From Natronospiraceae bacterium (GTDB lineage: Bacteria > Pseudomonadota > Gammaproteobacteria > Natronospirales > Natronospiraceae): 39,065 bases of DNA. Positions 1-7,825 of the stretch are shown here, one piece after another. The notes beneath the pieces are model-generated. The model made no database searches. It saw only the letters and a list, made by a program, of their open reading frames with translations, and was not told where the DNA came from. The first letter of the stretch is position 1. Every line of letters begins with the position of its first letter. The translations under genes were made by a program, and so were the position numbers. The stretch spans positions 1-39,065 of the forward strand of contig SLND01000099.1 in NCBI GenBank assembly GCA_007133205.1, given 5' to 3'.

Positions 1-143
1 CCATGATGGGACATGTGATGCGGCTGGGTGTGGGACTCGAATGCATGGACACCGGTGCCGCGTGCCGGACCTTCAATATTCTGGTGGGTGAGGAACGCCG
101 GGTTGCCGCCGGCCTGTTCATGATCGAGGCGGAGACGAACTGA
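1..143 (+). CDS. 3' end of an unidentified gene (possible hotdog-fold thioesterase)
   Basis: An open frame enters from the left edge and stops at TGA 141-143, giving about 46 residues that end ...RRVAAGLFMIEAETN. The strand-like run TFNILVGEERRVAAGLFMIEAE resembles the last strands of hotdog-fold acyl-CoA thioesterases (a basic residue, then VA-x-G, then a hydrophobic strand). That is only a resemblance, because no catalytic part is visible. It converges on rpoS with 18 bp between the two stop codons, so the two genes face each other tail to tail. The start and most of the protein lie outside the window. The coding call is moderately sure; the family is a guess. Confidence 0.45.
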   Translation, partial: MMGHVMRLGVGLECMDTGAACRTFNILVGEERRVAAGLFMIEAETN

Positions 144-161
144 GGGCCCTGCTACTCCCCG

Positions 162-1133
162 CTACTCGAAGAGCGCGTCTTCCGAGAGACCTTCCTTTTC
201 CAGGATGCGGCGCAGGCGCTTCAGCGCATCCATCTGAATCTGCCGAACCCGTTCACGGGTCACCCCGATACTGTCGCCCACCTCTTCCAGCGTGGCCTTG
301 TCATGCCCGTTGAGTCCAAAACGGCGCTGAACGACTTCGCGCTGCTTTTCGGACAGGCGGGACAGCCAGTCACTGATCACGGCATGGAGATCCTCGCTCT
401 GGAGCTGGCGCGAGGGGTCGGAATCCCCTTCGTCCGGAATCGCATCGAGAAGCAGGCGATCCCCGTCGCGGCCGATCGGGGTATCCACGGACGCAATCCG
501 CTCATTGAGGCCAAGCATGCGTTCCACATCCCGCAGCGGGCGATCCAGAACCTGCGCAATCTCCTCCGCCGTGGGTTCCCGGTCCAGGTCCTGTGCCAGC
601 TTGCGCGCCGCGCGCATGTAGAGATTGATTTCCTTGATCACGTGGATGGGGAGCCGGATGGTGCGGGTCTGGTTCATGATCGCCCGCTCGACGGTCTGGC
701 GGATCCACCAGGTGGCGTAGGTGGAAAAGCGAAAACCGCGCTCCGGGTCGAACTTCTCGACCGCGTGGATGAGCCCGAGATTGCCTTCCTCGATCAGATC
801 CAGCAACGGCAGTCCGCGGTTGATGTATCGACGGGCAATCTTGACCACCAGTCGCAGATTGCTCTCGATCATGCGCTTGCGCGCGGCCTCGTCACCGGCC
901 AGTGCCTTGCGCGCGAAATAGACCTCTTCCTCAGGGGTCAACAGGGGGGAAAAACCGATCTCGCTCAGGTACATGCGGGTCGCATCCACCTGTTCCTCGG
1001 TAAACCTGCTGGCCGTCCTATCGACCTCCTGGACCGCCTCGGCTACTTCGGGAGCCGCCCCCGCAGATTCATCCCGGCCGTCACCCTCGAGGGGCTTCCC
1101 GCCGGACTGAGGACTCTGCTTGTCTTCCCCCAT
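162..1133 (-). CDS. rpoS: RNA polymerase sigma factor RpoS (sigma-38)
   Basis: Stationary-phase and general-stress sigma factor. The 323 residues (E. coli has 330) carry region 1.2 from about residue 46 ([11 protein letters not shown]), region 2 with [19 protein letters not shown] at 92-110 and the -10 recognition helix [12 protein letters not shown] at 135-146, region 3, and a C-terminal region 4 helix-turn-helix ending RERVRQIQ. The region 2.5 stretch LPIHVIKE (161-168) keeps the lysine used by RssB for proteolytic control in enterics. The ATG at 1133 is chosen because GAGAGG lies 5-6 nt upstream; an in-frame TTG at 1157 has no such site. nlpD ends 88 bp upstream, the classical gene order, and in E. 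coli the main rpoS promoter lies inside nlpD. The N-terminal 40 residues are acidic and poorly conserved. Confidence 0.97.
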   Translation of the reverse strand: MGEDKQSPQSGGKPLEGDGRDESAGAAPEVAEAVQEVDRTASRFTEEQVDATRMYLSEIGFSPLLTPEEEVYFARKALAGDEAARKRMIESNLRLVVKIARRYINRGLPLLDLIEEGNLGLIHAVEKFDPERGFRFSTYATWWIRQTVERAIMNQTRTIRLPIHVIKEINLYMRAARKLAQDLDREPTAEEIAQVLDRPLRDVERMLGLNERIASVDTPIGRDGDRLLLDAIPDEGDSDPSRQLQSEDLHAVISDWLSRLSEKQREVVQRRFGLNGHDKATLEEVGDSIGVTRERVRQIQMDALKRLRRILEKEGLSEDALFE

Positions 1134-1221
1134 GGCAACCTCTCGCAGTTGGCCCAATCCCGCGTTATGTCAGACCCGGAATCCGTAATCCGCGCCGTTT
1201 CCCGCCGTGGGCAATTGCACT

Positions 1222-1935
1222 TCAGTCCGGGGCGGGCAAATAGTCCAATGGATTGACCGCGTCACCTTCCATCCGGATCTCGAAATGCAACATGGGCCGG
1301 TCACCCCGCCCCCTGCCCACCGATGCGATCCGGTCCCCGCCGGAAACACTGTCTCCCTCTTCCACCCGAATCTCACTGTTGTGGCCATAGGCGCTGAGGT
1401 AGACATTGTCATGTTTGATGATAATAAGCTTTCCGTATCCTATGAGTCCACTACCGGTGTACACCACTTCCCCGTCGGCTGCGGCCCTCACCGGATCCCC
1501 GTCGCTGCCGTCAATCTGCACACCCTTGTCCAGCTCGCTTTCCCCGAATCGTGCCAACAACTCACCTTCGAGCGGCCACTGCCACTCCAGGTCTTCCTGC
1601 CGCTGCGGGACCTGAGGCGCTTCACCTGCCGCCGGCTCCGCGACTTCCGCTTCCGGCTCCGGCTCACCGGCATCCCTCGGCGATACCCGATCAGGCTCGC
1701 TTGCTTGATCAGGTCGCAGAGCGAGCTCCTGTCCGGGATAGATCAGGTAGGAACCCCCGATATCATTCCACTCCGCCAGTTCGCGGTAATCAAGGCCATA
1801 TTCAAAGGCAATCGAATACAGGGTATCGCCTTTCTCCACGGTATGCGTCGGCGGCGCCCAGTGCAACGCTCCGGCACAGCCTGCAAGTCCCAGGGCAAGC
1901 ACAAGGACCGGACTGGCCACCCGGAAGCATTTCAT
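1222..1935 (-). CDS. nlpD: NlpD-type lipoprotein, LysM plus degenerate LytM domain
   Basis: Outer-membrane lipoprotein that in E. coli activates the amidase AmiC during daughter-cell separation. The 237-residue product starts with a lipoprotein signal whose lipobox LAGC puts the lipidated Cys at residue 20. A LysM domain follows at 31-73 (HTVEKGDTLYSIAFEYG...YPGQEL), then an acidic Pro/Glu/Ala linker, then an M23/LytM domain at about 120-233. The LytM domain looks inactive: where active M23 enzymes have HxxxD it reads GVQID, and the last motif is LHFEIR rather than HxH. This matches NlpD and EnvC, which are activators and not hydrolases. ATG 1935 forms an ATGA overlap with the upstream gene; an ATG at 1947 is an alternative. 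rpoS follows. Confidence 0.92.
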   Translation of the reverse strand: MKCFRVASPVLVLALGLAGCAGALHWAPPTHTVEKGDTLYSIAFEYGLDYRELAEWNDIGGSYLIYPGQELALRPDQASEPDRVSPRDAGEPEPEAEVAEPAAGEAPQVPQRQEDLEWQWPLEGELLARFGESELDKGVQIDGSDGDPVRAAADGEVVYTGSGLIGYGKLIIIKHDNVYLSAYGHNSEIRVEEGDSVSGGDRIASVGRGRGDRPMLHFEIRMEGDAVNPLDYLPAPD

Positions 1936-2516
1936 GTGTTTCGCCATACGATGTAGGCCACGATGCACACTATTACCACCATCCAGCCGATGAGGTCTAT
2001 GTGCCGCTTGAACCGGGCCTCCATGGGCGGGCCTCCCCAGGCCACCAGGGCAGCGACCAGATAGAAGCGCGCTCCCCGTCCGAGCAATGATCCCAGAATG
2101 AACAGGGGAAGGAACAGGGACATCGCCCCCGCCGCCACGGTGAATACCTTGTAGGGAATAGGCGAGAATCCGGCCAGCAACACGGCCCAGAAACCCCATT
2201 TTGTAAACCACTCCCTGGCGCGCTCGTAACCATCGGTATAACCCGCCTGCTCAATGAGCGGCTCGGCCAGGCCCATGGCGAAATGACCGATGAACCAGCC
2301 CAGCACGCCGCCGGCAACCGAGGCCAGAGTCGTGATGGTAGCCAGCCGCAGCCAGGCATGAGGACGGGCCAGGGTCATCGGCGCGAGCATCACGTCCGGG
2401 GGGATCGGGAAGAAGGAGGATTCGGCGAAGCTGAGCCCCCCGAGATACCATGGCGCCCTTGGATGGGCGGACCAGTGCATCACCCGTTCATACAGTGCGG
2501 AAAAGATGAGCATCAT
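1932..2516 (-). CDS. YqaA/DedA-like inner-membrane protein (VTT/SNARE-associated family)
   Basis: A 194-residue polytopic membrane protein. The visible pattern is that of the YqaA branch of the DedA/VTT superfamily: an early amphipathic segment with [15 protein letters not shown] (about 30-44), a Gly-rich membrane segment ([13 protein letters not shown]), the [16 protein letters not shown] re-entrant motif, a G-x-R motif (LLGRGARFY) and a terminal transmembrane helix ending IVWRNT. DedA relatives act as lipid flippases or scramblases, or in proton-motive-force maintenance; the role of YqaA itself is not settled. The start is ATG 2516 (a second ATG is at 2513) and it overlaps pcm by ATGA at 2513-2516. 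It sits between pcm and nlpD, which are adjacent in E. coli, so co-translation with these envelope and stress genes is likely. Confidence 0.85.
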   Translation of the reverse strand: MMLIFSALYERVMHWSAHPRAPWYLGGLSFAESSFFPIPPDVMLAPMTLARPHAWLRLATITTLASVAGGVLGWFIGHFAMGLAEPLIEQAGYTDGYERAREWFTKWGFWAVLLAGFSPIPYKVFTVAAGAMSLFLPLFILGSLLGRGARFYLVAALVAWGGPPMEARFKRHIDLIGWMVVIVCIVAYIVWRNT

Positions 2517-3172
2517 TCCCGTCCGGGCCGCAGGGGTACGAAACTGACCAGCCCCAGTTCCTCCCTTGGAAATTCATCGCCTTCGCGGCGGATCAGCAAC
2601 AGGCGCTGTGCCCCCGCTCCGCCCACGGGGACCACCAGCCGTCCGCCGTCGGCGAGCTGCTGCAGCAGGGCATCCGGCAACTGTTCCGGGGCCGCGGTAA
2701 CCAGAATCCCGTCATAGGGCGCATGCTCCTCCCAGCCGGCATAGCCGTCTCCATGGCGGAAACGCACATTGCGAACCCGCAGGCGACGCAGGATGCGCCG
2801 GGCACGCTCGGAGAGCTCTCCAATGCGTTCCACGGTATAAACGCGATCCACCAGACGGGCAAGGATCGCGGTCTGATAGCCGCAACCGGTTCCGACCTCC
2901 AGAACCCGGGCGGGTGGTCCCTCCTGGATCAGTGCCTCGGTCATGCGCGCGACCACCCATGGCTGGGAAATGGTCTGACCGTGACCGATCGGGAGCGCGG
3001 TGTCCTCATAGGCGCGACTGGCCAGTGCCTCATCCATGAACAGGTGGCGCGGGGTCTCCCGGATCGCGTCGAGCACATCAGGATGACGAATCCCGTTGTC
3101 CTTCAGGCGTCTGACCAGTCGCTCCCGGGTCCGCCCCGAAGTCATGCCGATACCGTCAATTGATGGACTCAT
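2513..3172 (-). CDS. pcm: Protein-L-isoaspartate O-methyltransferase
   Basis: Repairs isoaspartyl residues in aged proteins by SAM-dependent carboxyl methylation in the cytosol. The 219 residues include the PCMT active-site region GHGQTISQP (about 63-71), the SAM motif [13 protein letters not shown] (90-101), and post-motif strands [12 protein letters not shown] and [14 protein letters not shown]. The C-terminus keeps the LxxVxFVPL signature. ATG 3172 is chosen since it makes an ATGA overlap with the surE stop and follows an AAGGGAA run; a Met nine codons in is an alternative. The surE-pcm pair is conserved in many proteobacteria and is tied to stationary-phase survival, in line with rpoS at the end of the same gene string. 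Confidence 0.96.
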   Translation of the reverse strand: MSPSIDGIGMTSGRTRERLVRRLKDNGIRHPDVLDAIRETPRHLFMDEALASRAYEDTALPIGHGQTISQPWVVARMTEALIQEGPPARVLEVGTGCGYQTAILARLVDRVYTVERIGELSERARRILRRLRVRNVRFRHGDGYAGWEEHAPYDGILVTAAPEQLPDALLQQLADGGRLVVPVGGAGAQRLLLIRREGDEFPREELGLVSFVPLRPGRE

Positions 3173-3927
3173 TTCCCTTGTTCTCCACGATCCAGCCAAC
3201 CGGCGATCTGCTCAAGGGCATCATACCGGGTGAGGTCGACCTGCAACGGCGTTATCGACACGGCACCGCTGCGCAGGGCATGAAAATCGGTCCCCGGACC
3301 GGCATCCTCTTCCACCCCCGCCGGCCCGATCCAGTAGATCGGGCGGCCACGGGGATCCTCGTCACGGATTACCGCCTCGGCGCGCTTGCGATGCCCGAGC
3401 CGGGTGGCCTGGTAAGCGCCGAGCTCGTCCCAGGGGAGATCCGGCACGTTCACGTTGAGGATGGTGTCAGCGGGGAGCGGATCCCTGTGGATGCGCTTGA
3501 GCAAGGCGAGGATCACCTTCGCCGCGGTGGCGTAGTGGTTTTCTCCGCGTCCGTCCAGGGAGACCGCAATCGCCGGCAGACCCAGGAAACGCCCTTCCAT
3601 GGCCGCGGCGACGGTGCCGGAGTACAACACGTCATCGCCCATGTTGGCACCCTCGTTGATGCCGGAAATGACCATGTCCGGCACCTCCGGCAGCAGGCCG
3701 GTGATGGCCATGTGGACACTGTCGGTGGGTGTACCCTCGACGCAGTAGACCCGGGATTCCGGTCGATGGACCCTGAGGGGACGATCGAGGGTCAGGGAAT
3801 TGCTGGCCCCACTGCGATTGCGATCGGGCGCCACCACGGTCACTTCGGCCACCTCGGACAGGGTCTCTGACAGGACCCGCAGTCCGGGGGCAAGGTAGCC
3901 GTCGTCATTACTGAGCAGAATCTTCAA
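3169..3927 (-). CDS. surE: 5'/3'-nucleotidase SurE
   Basis: Metal-dependent nucleoside monophosphate phosphatase of 252 residues (E. coli 253). The N-terminus [16 protein letters not shown] carries the metal-binding Asp pair (D8, D9). [15 protein letters not shown] holds the conserved Ser, and [25 protein letters not shown] gives the metal-binding Asn and the dimer signature. The start codon is TTG (3927), read as Met; it is preceded by AGGGAGAG about 6 nt upstream, and no ATG fits the conserved N-terminus. It is first in the surE-pcm-yqaA-like-nlpD-rpoS string and is separated from the divergent Smr gene by 231 bp, so a promoter should lie there. The weak start codon may lower expression. 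Confidence 0.96.
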   Translation of the reverse strand: MKILLSNDDGYLAPGLRVLSETLSEVAEVTVVAPDRNRSGASNSLTLDRPLRVHRPESRVYCVEGTPTDSVHMAITGLLPEVPDMVISGINEGANMGDDVLYSGTVAAAMEGRFLGLPAIAVSLDGRGENHYATAAKVILALLKRIHRDPLPADTILNVNVPDLPWDELGAYQATRLGHRKRAEAVIRDEDPRGRPIYWIGPAGVEEDAGPGTDFHALRSGAVSITPLQVDLTRYDALEQIAGWLDRGEQGK

Positions 3928-4158
3928 GCAACTCTCTCCCTGCCTGTCGAACCGTTTCTCCCTCGCCAGGAGCTGGAATCAGGAAACTCATGAGCAATCG
4001 ACGCATTCTCGCATCCGTGGCCGCTGGAGGTAGCCGGCCCGCGAGGCGCGTAGTGTAGCCGCTGTGCTGCAGGGGCGAGAAGCGCCCTGGCGATCTCGTC
4101 TTCGCGTCCCGACCCGCGGGCGGTTACAGTAGGGGCAGGCAATCGGGGAATCGCGGCC
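3928..4158. promoter_or_regulatory. Divergent intergenic region between surE and the Smr-domain gene
   Basis: 231 bp with no convincing open frame. It must carry the start signals for both surE (leftward) and the Smr gene (rightward). The SD of surE (AGGGAGAG on the minus strand) and a GGGGAA before ATG 4159 are visible. A short hairpin, GGGCG 4073-4077 with CGCCC 4083-4087, lies in the middle. I could not find a -35/-10 pair matching the sigma-70 consensus well on either strand, so exact promoters are not called. Confidence 0.4.
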
Positions 4159-4701
4159 ATGGGCAACAAAGACCGTATCTCACCGGAAGATGCCGCCCTG
4201 TTTCGCAAGAGCATTGGCGAAGTCGATCCCGTGGAGCACGACCGGGCGGAACTGGACGCCCCGCGACCGACTGCCCGGGCACGCTTTCGCCGGGCGGATG
4301 ACCGGGCCGCGCTCCGGGAAAGTCTGGAAGCGGGCGACCCGGCCGACTCCGAAACCGGCGAGGAACTCCTGTTCCAGCGCGAGCGGGTGCCGCGCAAGAC
4401 CATGCGGCGACTCCGTCGCGGGCGGATACCCGTCCGTGACCAACTGGATCTGCATGGCATGACGCGCAAGGCTGCCCTCGATCTGACCCGGGCCTTCATC
4501 CAGGAGGCGGTAGCGAACCGCCACGAGTGCGTATGCATTGTGCATGGCAAGGGCCACGGTTCCGGCAGTTCGGGGCCAGTGCTCAAGCACATGCTGAATC
4601 AGTCACTGCGCAACCACGATCGGGTACTGGCCTTCAGCTCCGCGCTGCCCCCGGATGGGGGAACCGGCGCGGTGTATGTCTTGCTCGACATCGAGCGCTG
4701 A
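4159..4701 (+). CDS. Smr/MutS2-domain protein (SmrA/SmrB-like)
   Basis: A 180-residue protein with a charged N-terminal arm (1-85) and a C-terminal Smr domain: DLHG at 97-100, the loop HGKGHGSG at 129-136 and the closing strand GGTGAVYVLL at 167-176. Stand-alone Smr proteins of this size in enterics are SmrA (YdaL) and SmrB (YfcN). SmrB cleaves mRNA at collided ribosomes; other Smr proteins nick DNA. Length and domain order fit both, and I cannot choose between them from sequence alone. It is transcribed opposite to its neighbours and is followed 49 bp later by a small DUF3096 gene and a terminator, so the two form a short unit inserted between surE and the truD side of the cluster. Confidence 0.88.
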   Translation: MGNKDRISPEDAALFRKSIGEVDPVEHDRAELDAPRPTARARFRRADDRAALRESLEAGDPADSETGEELLFQRERVPRKTMRRLRRGRIPVRDQLDLHGMTRKAALDLTRAFIQEAVANRHECVCIVHGKGHGSGSSGPVLKHMLNQSLRNHDRVLAFSSALPPDGGTGAVYVLLDIER

Positions 4702-4750
4702 CACCCTGGCGAAACAAGCACCACCACTTCACACAGAAGGAAACACAGTC

Positions 4751-4897
4751 ATGACCATATCCATCGATGCATCCATCATCGTACCCATAATCTCGATCGT
4801 GGCCGGCGTGATGATCTTCGTGCAACCGAAACTGCTCAACTACATCGTGGCCGGTTATCTGATTATTGTCGGCGTGCTCGGCCTGCTGGGTTATTGA
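4751..4897 (+). CDS. DUF3096-family small membrane protein
   Basis: A 48-residue protein made of two hydrophobic helices: residues 8-23 (IIVPIISIVAGVMIFV) and about 29-46, separated by the short polar turn QPKLLN. The pattern IxxIIAGxxIFxxPKLLNYIVAxYLIIVGxLGL is that of the DUF3096 family, whose function is unknown. The start is ATG 4751 with AAGGA 9 nt upstream; a longer frame from 4655 would run back into the Smr gene and adds residues without family likeness. The next gene is convergent, and a terminator-like hairpin lies at 4912-4932. Confidence 0.8.
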   Translation: MTISIDASIIVPIISIVAGVMIFVQPKLLNYIVAGYLIIVGVLGLLGY

Positions 4898-4911
4898 CCC
4901 CTGATGGGTTC

Positions 4912-4932
4912 AGCGAGGCTCGCTTACTTTTT
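4912..4932 (+). terminator. Rho-independent terminator after the DUF3096 gene
   Basis: On the plus strand AGCGA (4912-4916) pairs with TCGCT (4920-4924) across a GGC loop, followed by TAC and a run of five T (4928-4932). It overlaps the stop codon end of the convergent crotonase gene. A longer inverted repeat, GGCTCGC 4917-4923 with GCGAGCC 4937-4943, competes with it and could serve the minus strand. The stem is short, so strength is uncertain. Confidence 0.5.
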
Positions 4933-5682
4933 CGAGGCGAGCCGCTCCACCAGGGCATGCATGGCTTTCTGGGTTTCTTCGCTGAACCAGACTTCGAGCA
5001 TGGTGGCACGGGTACGATCATCCATGCCCTGAAACAGCTGCGTGAGGCCTTCCCGCACCGTGTGGCGCGTACGCGCCACGGCGGTTGCGGGCAATGCAGC
5101 CACTCCGGCAGCCCATTCCACCGCCTGGCGCCGGGTTGCTGACGGATCATCGGCCAGGGCATCAACCAGGCAGAGGCGCTGCGCCTCTTCCGGTGACAGC
5201 ATTTCACCCGAAACCAGCAAGCGGTTGGCATTGCCCCAACCCACCAGGCGGGCCATGGCATGGCAGATCAGCTCCGGCACCGGAAGTCCGACCTGGCTTT
5301 CATTCAGGCCGATCCGGTAGTCCCCCCGGCTCATGACCCGGTAATCGCAGAAGATTGCCAGTACGGCACCGCCGGCGGGACTGTGTCCGGTGAGACTCGC
5401 CACCACCGGGACCGGACAGGTCGCAATACGCTCCAGCAGTGAAAAGAAACTGCCCCAGAATTCATCCATTTCCTCCCGCGACAGCCGCAGCAGCACGGGC
5501 ACATCCAGTCCCGCCGAGAACATGCCCTCACTGCCGGTAATCACCACCGCGCGACTGCCCCCGGCCACTGCCTCCGAAAGACGGGTATCCAGCGCTTCCA
5601 CCAATTGCGGATTCAACGCATTGACCGGCGGGCGATCCAACTCCAGTTCGGTGACATCTCCCTGCTCATGCACTTCAATCAT
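4924..5682 (-). CDS. Crotonase-family protein, probably a delta3,delta2-enoyl-CoA isomerase (ECI1-like)
   Basis: A 252-residue enoyl-CoA hydratase/isomerase fold protein. The oxyanion-hole segments are FSAGLD (56-61) and GHSPAGGA (99-106). In hydratases the second segment reads GGGCEL with a catalytic Glu; here V107 takes that place. The other acid is kept as E128 in IGLNESQVGL. The strings PAGG-x-L-x-A-x-x-CDYR and IGLNE-S/T-Q are those I recall from mitochondrial ECI1, a one-glutamate isomerase that moves double bonds in unsaturated fatty acyl-CoA. Hydratase activity is therefore unlikely; this is inference from motifs. ATG 5682 has GAGGAG 8 nt upstream and overlaps the truD stop by 8 bp; a GTG at 5703 is a weaker alternative. 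It lies downstream of ispF-truD and converges on the DUF3096 gene. Confidence 0.8.
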   Translation of the reverse strand: MIEVHEQGDVTELELDRPPVNALNPQLVEALDTRLSEAVAGGSRAVVITGSEGMFSAGLDVPVLLRLSREEMDEFWGSFFSLLERIATCPVPVVASLTGHSPAGGAVLAIFCDYRVMSRGDYRIGLNESQVGLPVPELICHAMARLVGWGNANRLLVSGEMLSPEEAQRLCLVDALADDPSATRRQAVEWAAGVAALPATAVARTRHTVREGLTQLFQGMDDRTRATMLEVWFSEETQKAMHALVERLASKK

Positions 5683-6748
5683 GGTGCTGACTCCTCGCTT
5701 CACGATCCGTAATCAGTTCCCGCACGACAGTGGTGGCGAAACCACCCGGCGGCAATCGAAAATCGAGCTGAAGGTCCTGGCCGCGCCAGGTCCACTCCAG
5801 CTCTGAAACAGGCATCCGCAGGGCCCGGCGATCCTGTTCCATGTTGTGCCCCGTCAGTCGATCCGCTACCGGCGCATGCTCTTTGACCACCTGCTGTTCA
5901 ATGCGCGCCGCCTGGCCCCGTGCCGGGGTATCATCCGCGCCCCATAGCGGTCCTGTGGGGTGAATGTCTCCGCGCCGACAGCGATCTGCCAGCCCCGGAT
6001 CTCCCGGCGTGGAGAGAAAGCGGCTACGGGAACCCGCCAGCATCATGACGTCTCCATCGATTGGCCGGTCCCAGTCTTCGCGTTCTACCCGCTGTGCAAG
6101 CACCTGATTGAAGATCCAGGCCCGGCCCGCTGACAGCAGCAACCCGCGCAGGTTGCCACGTCGAGGCAGGGGACGATGCAGGAGACGGTGTACATTGTCA
6201 CCATCGCGACCGAAACGCTGGGGGCCGAAGTAATTCGGCACCCCGCGTGTTGCCACGGCCGCCAGGCGCTGCTCCAGCAACTGAACTTCCCCGTCACAAT
6301 CACGCAGAACGATCCGGAAACGATTTCCTGCCAGCGCGCCGCGCCGCAGCTTTCTGCGATGACGCTCGCAACACAGGATTCTGCCCCCTTCCAGCGACCA
6401 GCCCTCCGGTTCACTGTCCGTGACCGGCACCGTAAACCACTGCCGCGTGACCGCATCGCGGTCCTTCATGCCGGCATATCCGATATCCCGTTCGCGCACA
6501 CCGGCAAGACGCGCCAGTTGCCGCGCCATGTCATTGGTCGTTCGCTCACGCTTCTCCACCCGCATCAGCCAGTGCGGGCCTTCCCCGTCCGCATCGAAAC
6601 CGGCAATTTCCTCGACCCGAAAATCGGAAGGCGACATCCTCAAAGACCCATGTCCCACCGGGCCTCCATGCGCGACCGGAAGATCAGCGTCCCGAAACAG
6701 GTAATCCGTCGTATTCGCTACCCCGCGCGGCCGAGCTTCAATCATCAT
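5675..6748 (-). CDS. truD: tRNA pseudouridine(13) synthase TruD
   Basis: Isomerises U13 of tRNA-Glu to pseudouridine. The 357 residues match the 349 of E. coli. The catalytic motif GYAGMKD lies at 90-96 with the nucleophile D96, preceded by DFRVEEI (42-48) and the motif ERTTNDMARQLARLAGV. The NYFGPQRFGRDGDN motif follows, and the C-terminal FRLPPGGFATTVVREL is typical of the family. The start is one of two adjacent ATG codons (6748 or 6745); both overlap the end of ispF (by 11 or 8 bp) and follow CAGGGG. The open frame continues much further upstream out of frame with ispF, but that part has no family likeness. The order ispF-truD is conserved in gammaproteobacteria. Confidence 0.95.
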   Translation of the reverse strand: MMIEARPRGVANTTDYLFRDADLPVAHGGPVGHGSLRMSPSDFRVEEIAGFDADGEGPHWLMRVEKRERTTNDMARQLARLAGVRERDIGYAGMKDRDAVTRQWFTVPVTDSEPEGWSLEGGRILCCERHRRKLRRGALAGNRFRIVLRDCDGEVQLLEQRLAAVATRGVPNYFGPQRFGRDGDNVHRLLHRPLPRRGNLRGLLLSAGRAWIFNQVLAQRVEREDWDRPIDGDVMMLAGSRSRFLSTPGDPGLADRCRRGDIHPTGPLWGADDTPARGQAARIEQQVVKEHAPVADRLTGHNMEQDRRALRMPVSELEWTWRGQDLQLDFRLPPGGFATTVVRELITDREARSQHHD

Positions 6749-7265
6749 CCAGTGCCCCTGCATCAGTCGAAGCACTCGCCGCGTCATCGGCGACCAGCAG
6801 GGCGACGGCGTGCGCCGCCAGACCCTCTTCCCGACCCACTGCTCCGAGGCGTTCCGTCGTGGTCGCCTTGACGTTGACCCGATCCGCGGGCAGATCCAGA
6901 TCGGTGGCCAACACCGTCCGCATGTCGGCCACGTGCCCCACCATGCGCGGGGCTTGAGCCACAATGGTGACATCCACGTTGGAGGGTTTCAGACCCTTGC
7001 GCGCAAGTCGCTGCAGCACCACAGCCAGCAGCTGCCTGCTGTCCGCTCCGGCCCAGCGGGGATCATCATCGGGGAAGATGCGACCGATATCCGGCAAACC
7101 CGCCGCCCCAAGCATGGCATCGCACAGGGCATGCAGGCCCACATCCCCATCGGAATGGGCACGAACACCACGGTGGTGGGGAATCCTTACGCCACAGACC
7201 ATGACATGATCGCCGGCGGCAAATGCATGGACATCGTAGCCGTGCCCTACCCTGAACTGGTGCAT
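6738..7265 (-). CDS. ispF: 2-C-methyl-D-erythritol 2,4-cyclodiphosphate synthase
   Basis: Fifth step of the MEP isoprenoid pathway: cyclisation of CDP-methylerythritol 2-phosphate with release of CMP. The 175 residues show the metal ligands D11 and H13 in GHGYDVHAF and H45 in HSDGDVGLH. DIGRIFPDDDP follows, as does the C-terminal KATTTERLGAVGREEGLAA signature. It is about 16 residues longer than the E. coli enzyme because of an added Ala/Asp tail that ends in four acidic-rich residues. ATG 7265 has a strong GGAGAAGG Shine-Dalgarno. ispD, usually adjacent or fused, is separated here by the oppositely oriented VOC gene, so ispF needs its own promoter; a GATAAT at 7306-7311 is a candidate -10. 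Confidence 0.97.
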   Translation of the reverse strand: MHQFRVGHGYDVHAFAAGDHVMVCGVRIPHHRGVRAHSDGDVGLHALCDAMLGAAGLPDIGRIFPDDDPRWAGADSRQLLAVVLQRLARKGLKPSNVDVTIVAQAPRMVGHVADMRTVLATDLDLPADRVNVKATTTERLGAVGREEGLAAHAVALLVADDAASASTDAGALDDD

Positions 7266-7305
7266 GCCCTTCTCCAGCGGAGTGAGTGATCAGCAAAGAG
7301 TGCGG

Positions 7306-7336
7306 ATTATCCCATGAGCCCGGGTTCAGGCATAAT
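7306..7336. promoter_or_regulatory. Candidate face-to-face -10 elements for ispF and the VOC gene
   Basis: On the minus strand GATAAT (7306-7311) is a 5/6 match to the sigma-70 -10 box and would start ispF transcription near 7299. On the plus strand CATAAT (7331-7336) is also 5/6 and would start transcription at about 7343, the A of the VOC start codon. Each -35 region would overlap the other gene's -10, and neither -35 matches TTGACA well. Assignment rests on the -10 boxes only. Confidence 0.3.
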
Positions 7337-7342
7337 GCAGCC

Positions 7343-7825
7343 ATGATTCCCAGAGCCCGTTTCGCCCACGTCAATCTGGTGGCACGTGACTGGCGTCTTC
7401 TTGCCGAATTCTACGAACAGGTATTTGGCTGCAACCGCCTGCCTCCCGAAAGGGATTATTCGGGCCCGGATCTCGAAGCGGGCACCGGGATTGAAGACGC
7501 ACGCCTGCGTGGTATTCACCTCCAGCTCCCGGGCTATGAGGAAGGTGCAGGTCCCACCCTGGAAATCTTCGAATACCAACCGGAAGGTGAAGCCGGGCCA
7601 GGTAGCGTCAACGGGATTGGCTACGGTCACATCTGCTTCCAGGTCGCGGACGTGGAGGAGGCCCGGGAGACGGTACTACAGGCCGGCGGCTCTGCGGTGG
7701 GGGATGTGGTGACCCTTTCGCCGGCAAGACAGGCTTCGGTCACCTGGTGTTATGTCCGCGACCCGGAGGGCAACATCATCGAACTCCAGCGCTGGCGGCC
7801 CTTTGGTTTCGTGCCCGCCGGCTAG
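7343..7825 (+). CDS. VOC (glyoxalase/bleomycin-resistance/dioxygenase) fold protein
   Basis: A 160-residue single-chain protein with two beta-alpha-beta-beta-beta modules. The pattern of metal ligands is visible: H9 (FAHVNLVARD), E74 or E77 (TLEIFEY), H96 (GYGHICFQV) and E147 (GNIIELQ). The motif YVRDPEGNIIELQRW is common to glyoxalase I, epimerases and ring-cleavage dioxygenases, and I cannot assign a substrate. The ATG at 7343 fits the family start; no clear Shine-Dalgarno precedes it, and a -10-like CATAAT sits 7 nt upstream, which would give a leaderless message. It is encoded against the surrounding cluster, between ispF and ispD, and converges on ispD with 35 bp between stops. Its regulation must be separate. 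Confidence 0.85.
   Translation: MIPRARFAHVNLVARDWRLLAEFYEQVFGCNRLPPERDYSGPDLEAGTGIEDARLRGIHLQLPGYEEGAGPTLEIFEYQPEGEAGPGSVNGIGYGHICFQVADVEEARETVLQAGGSAVGDVVTLSPARQASVTWCYVRDPEGNIIELQRWRPFGFVPAG

Noticed and set aside
1134-1157. An upstream TTG start for rpoS adding eight residues
   Set aside because: The ATG at 1133 has GAGAGG at the right distance, and that same sequence would be coding in the longer version.
303-1256. A 317-codon plus-strand open frame across rpoS
   Set aside because: It is antisense to a complete rpoS with a good start and Shine-Dalgarno; no known motif is visible in it.
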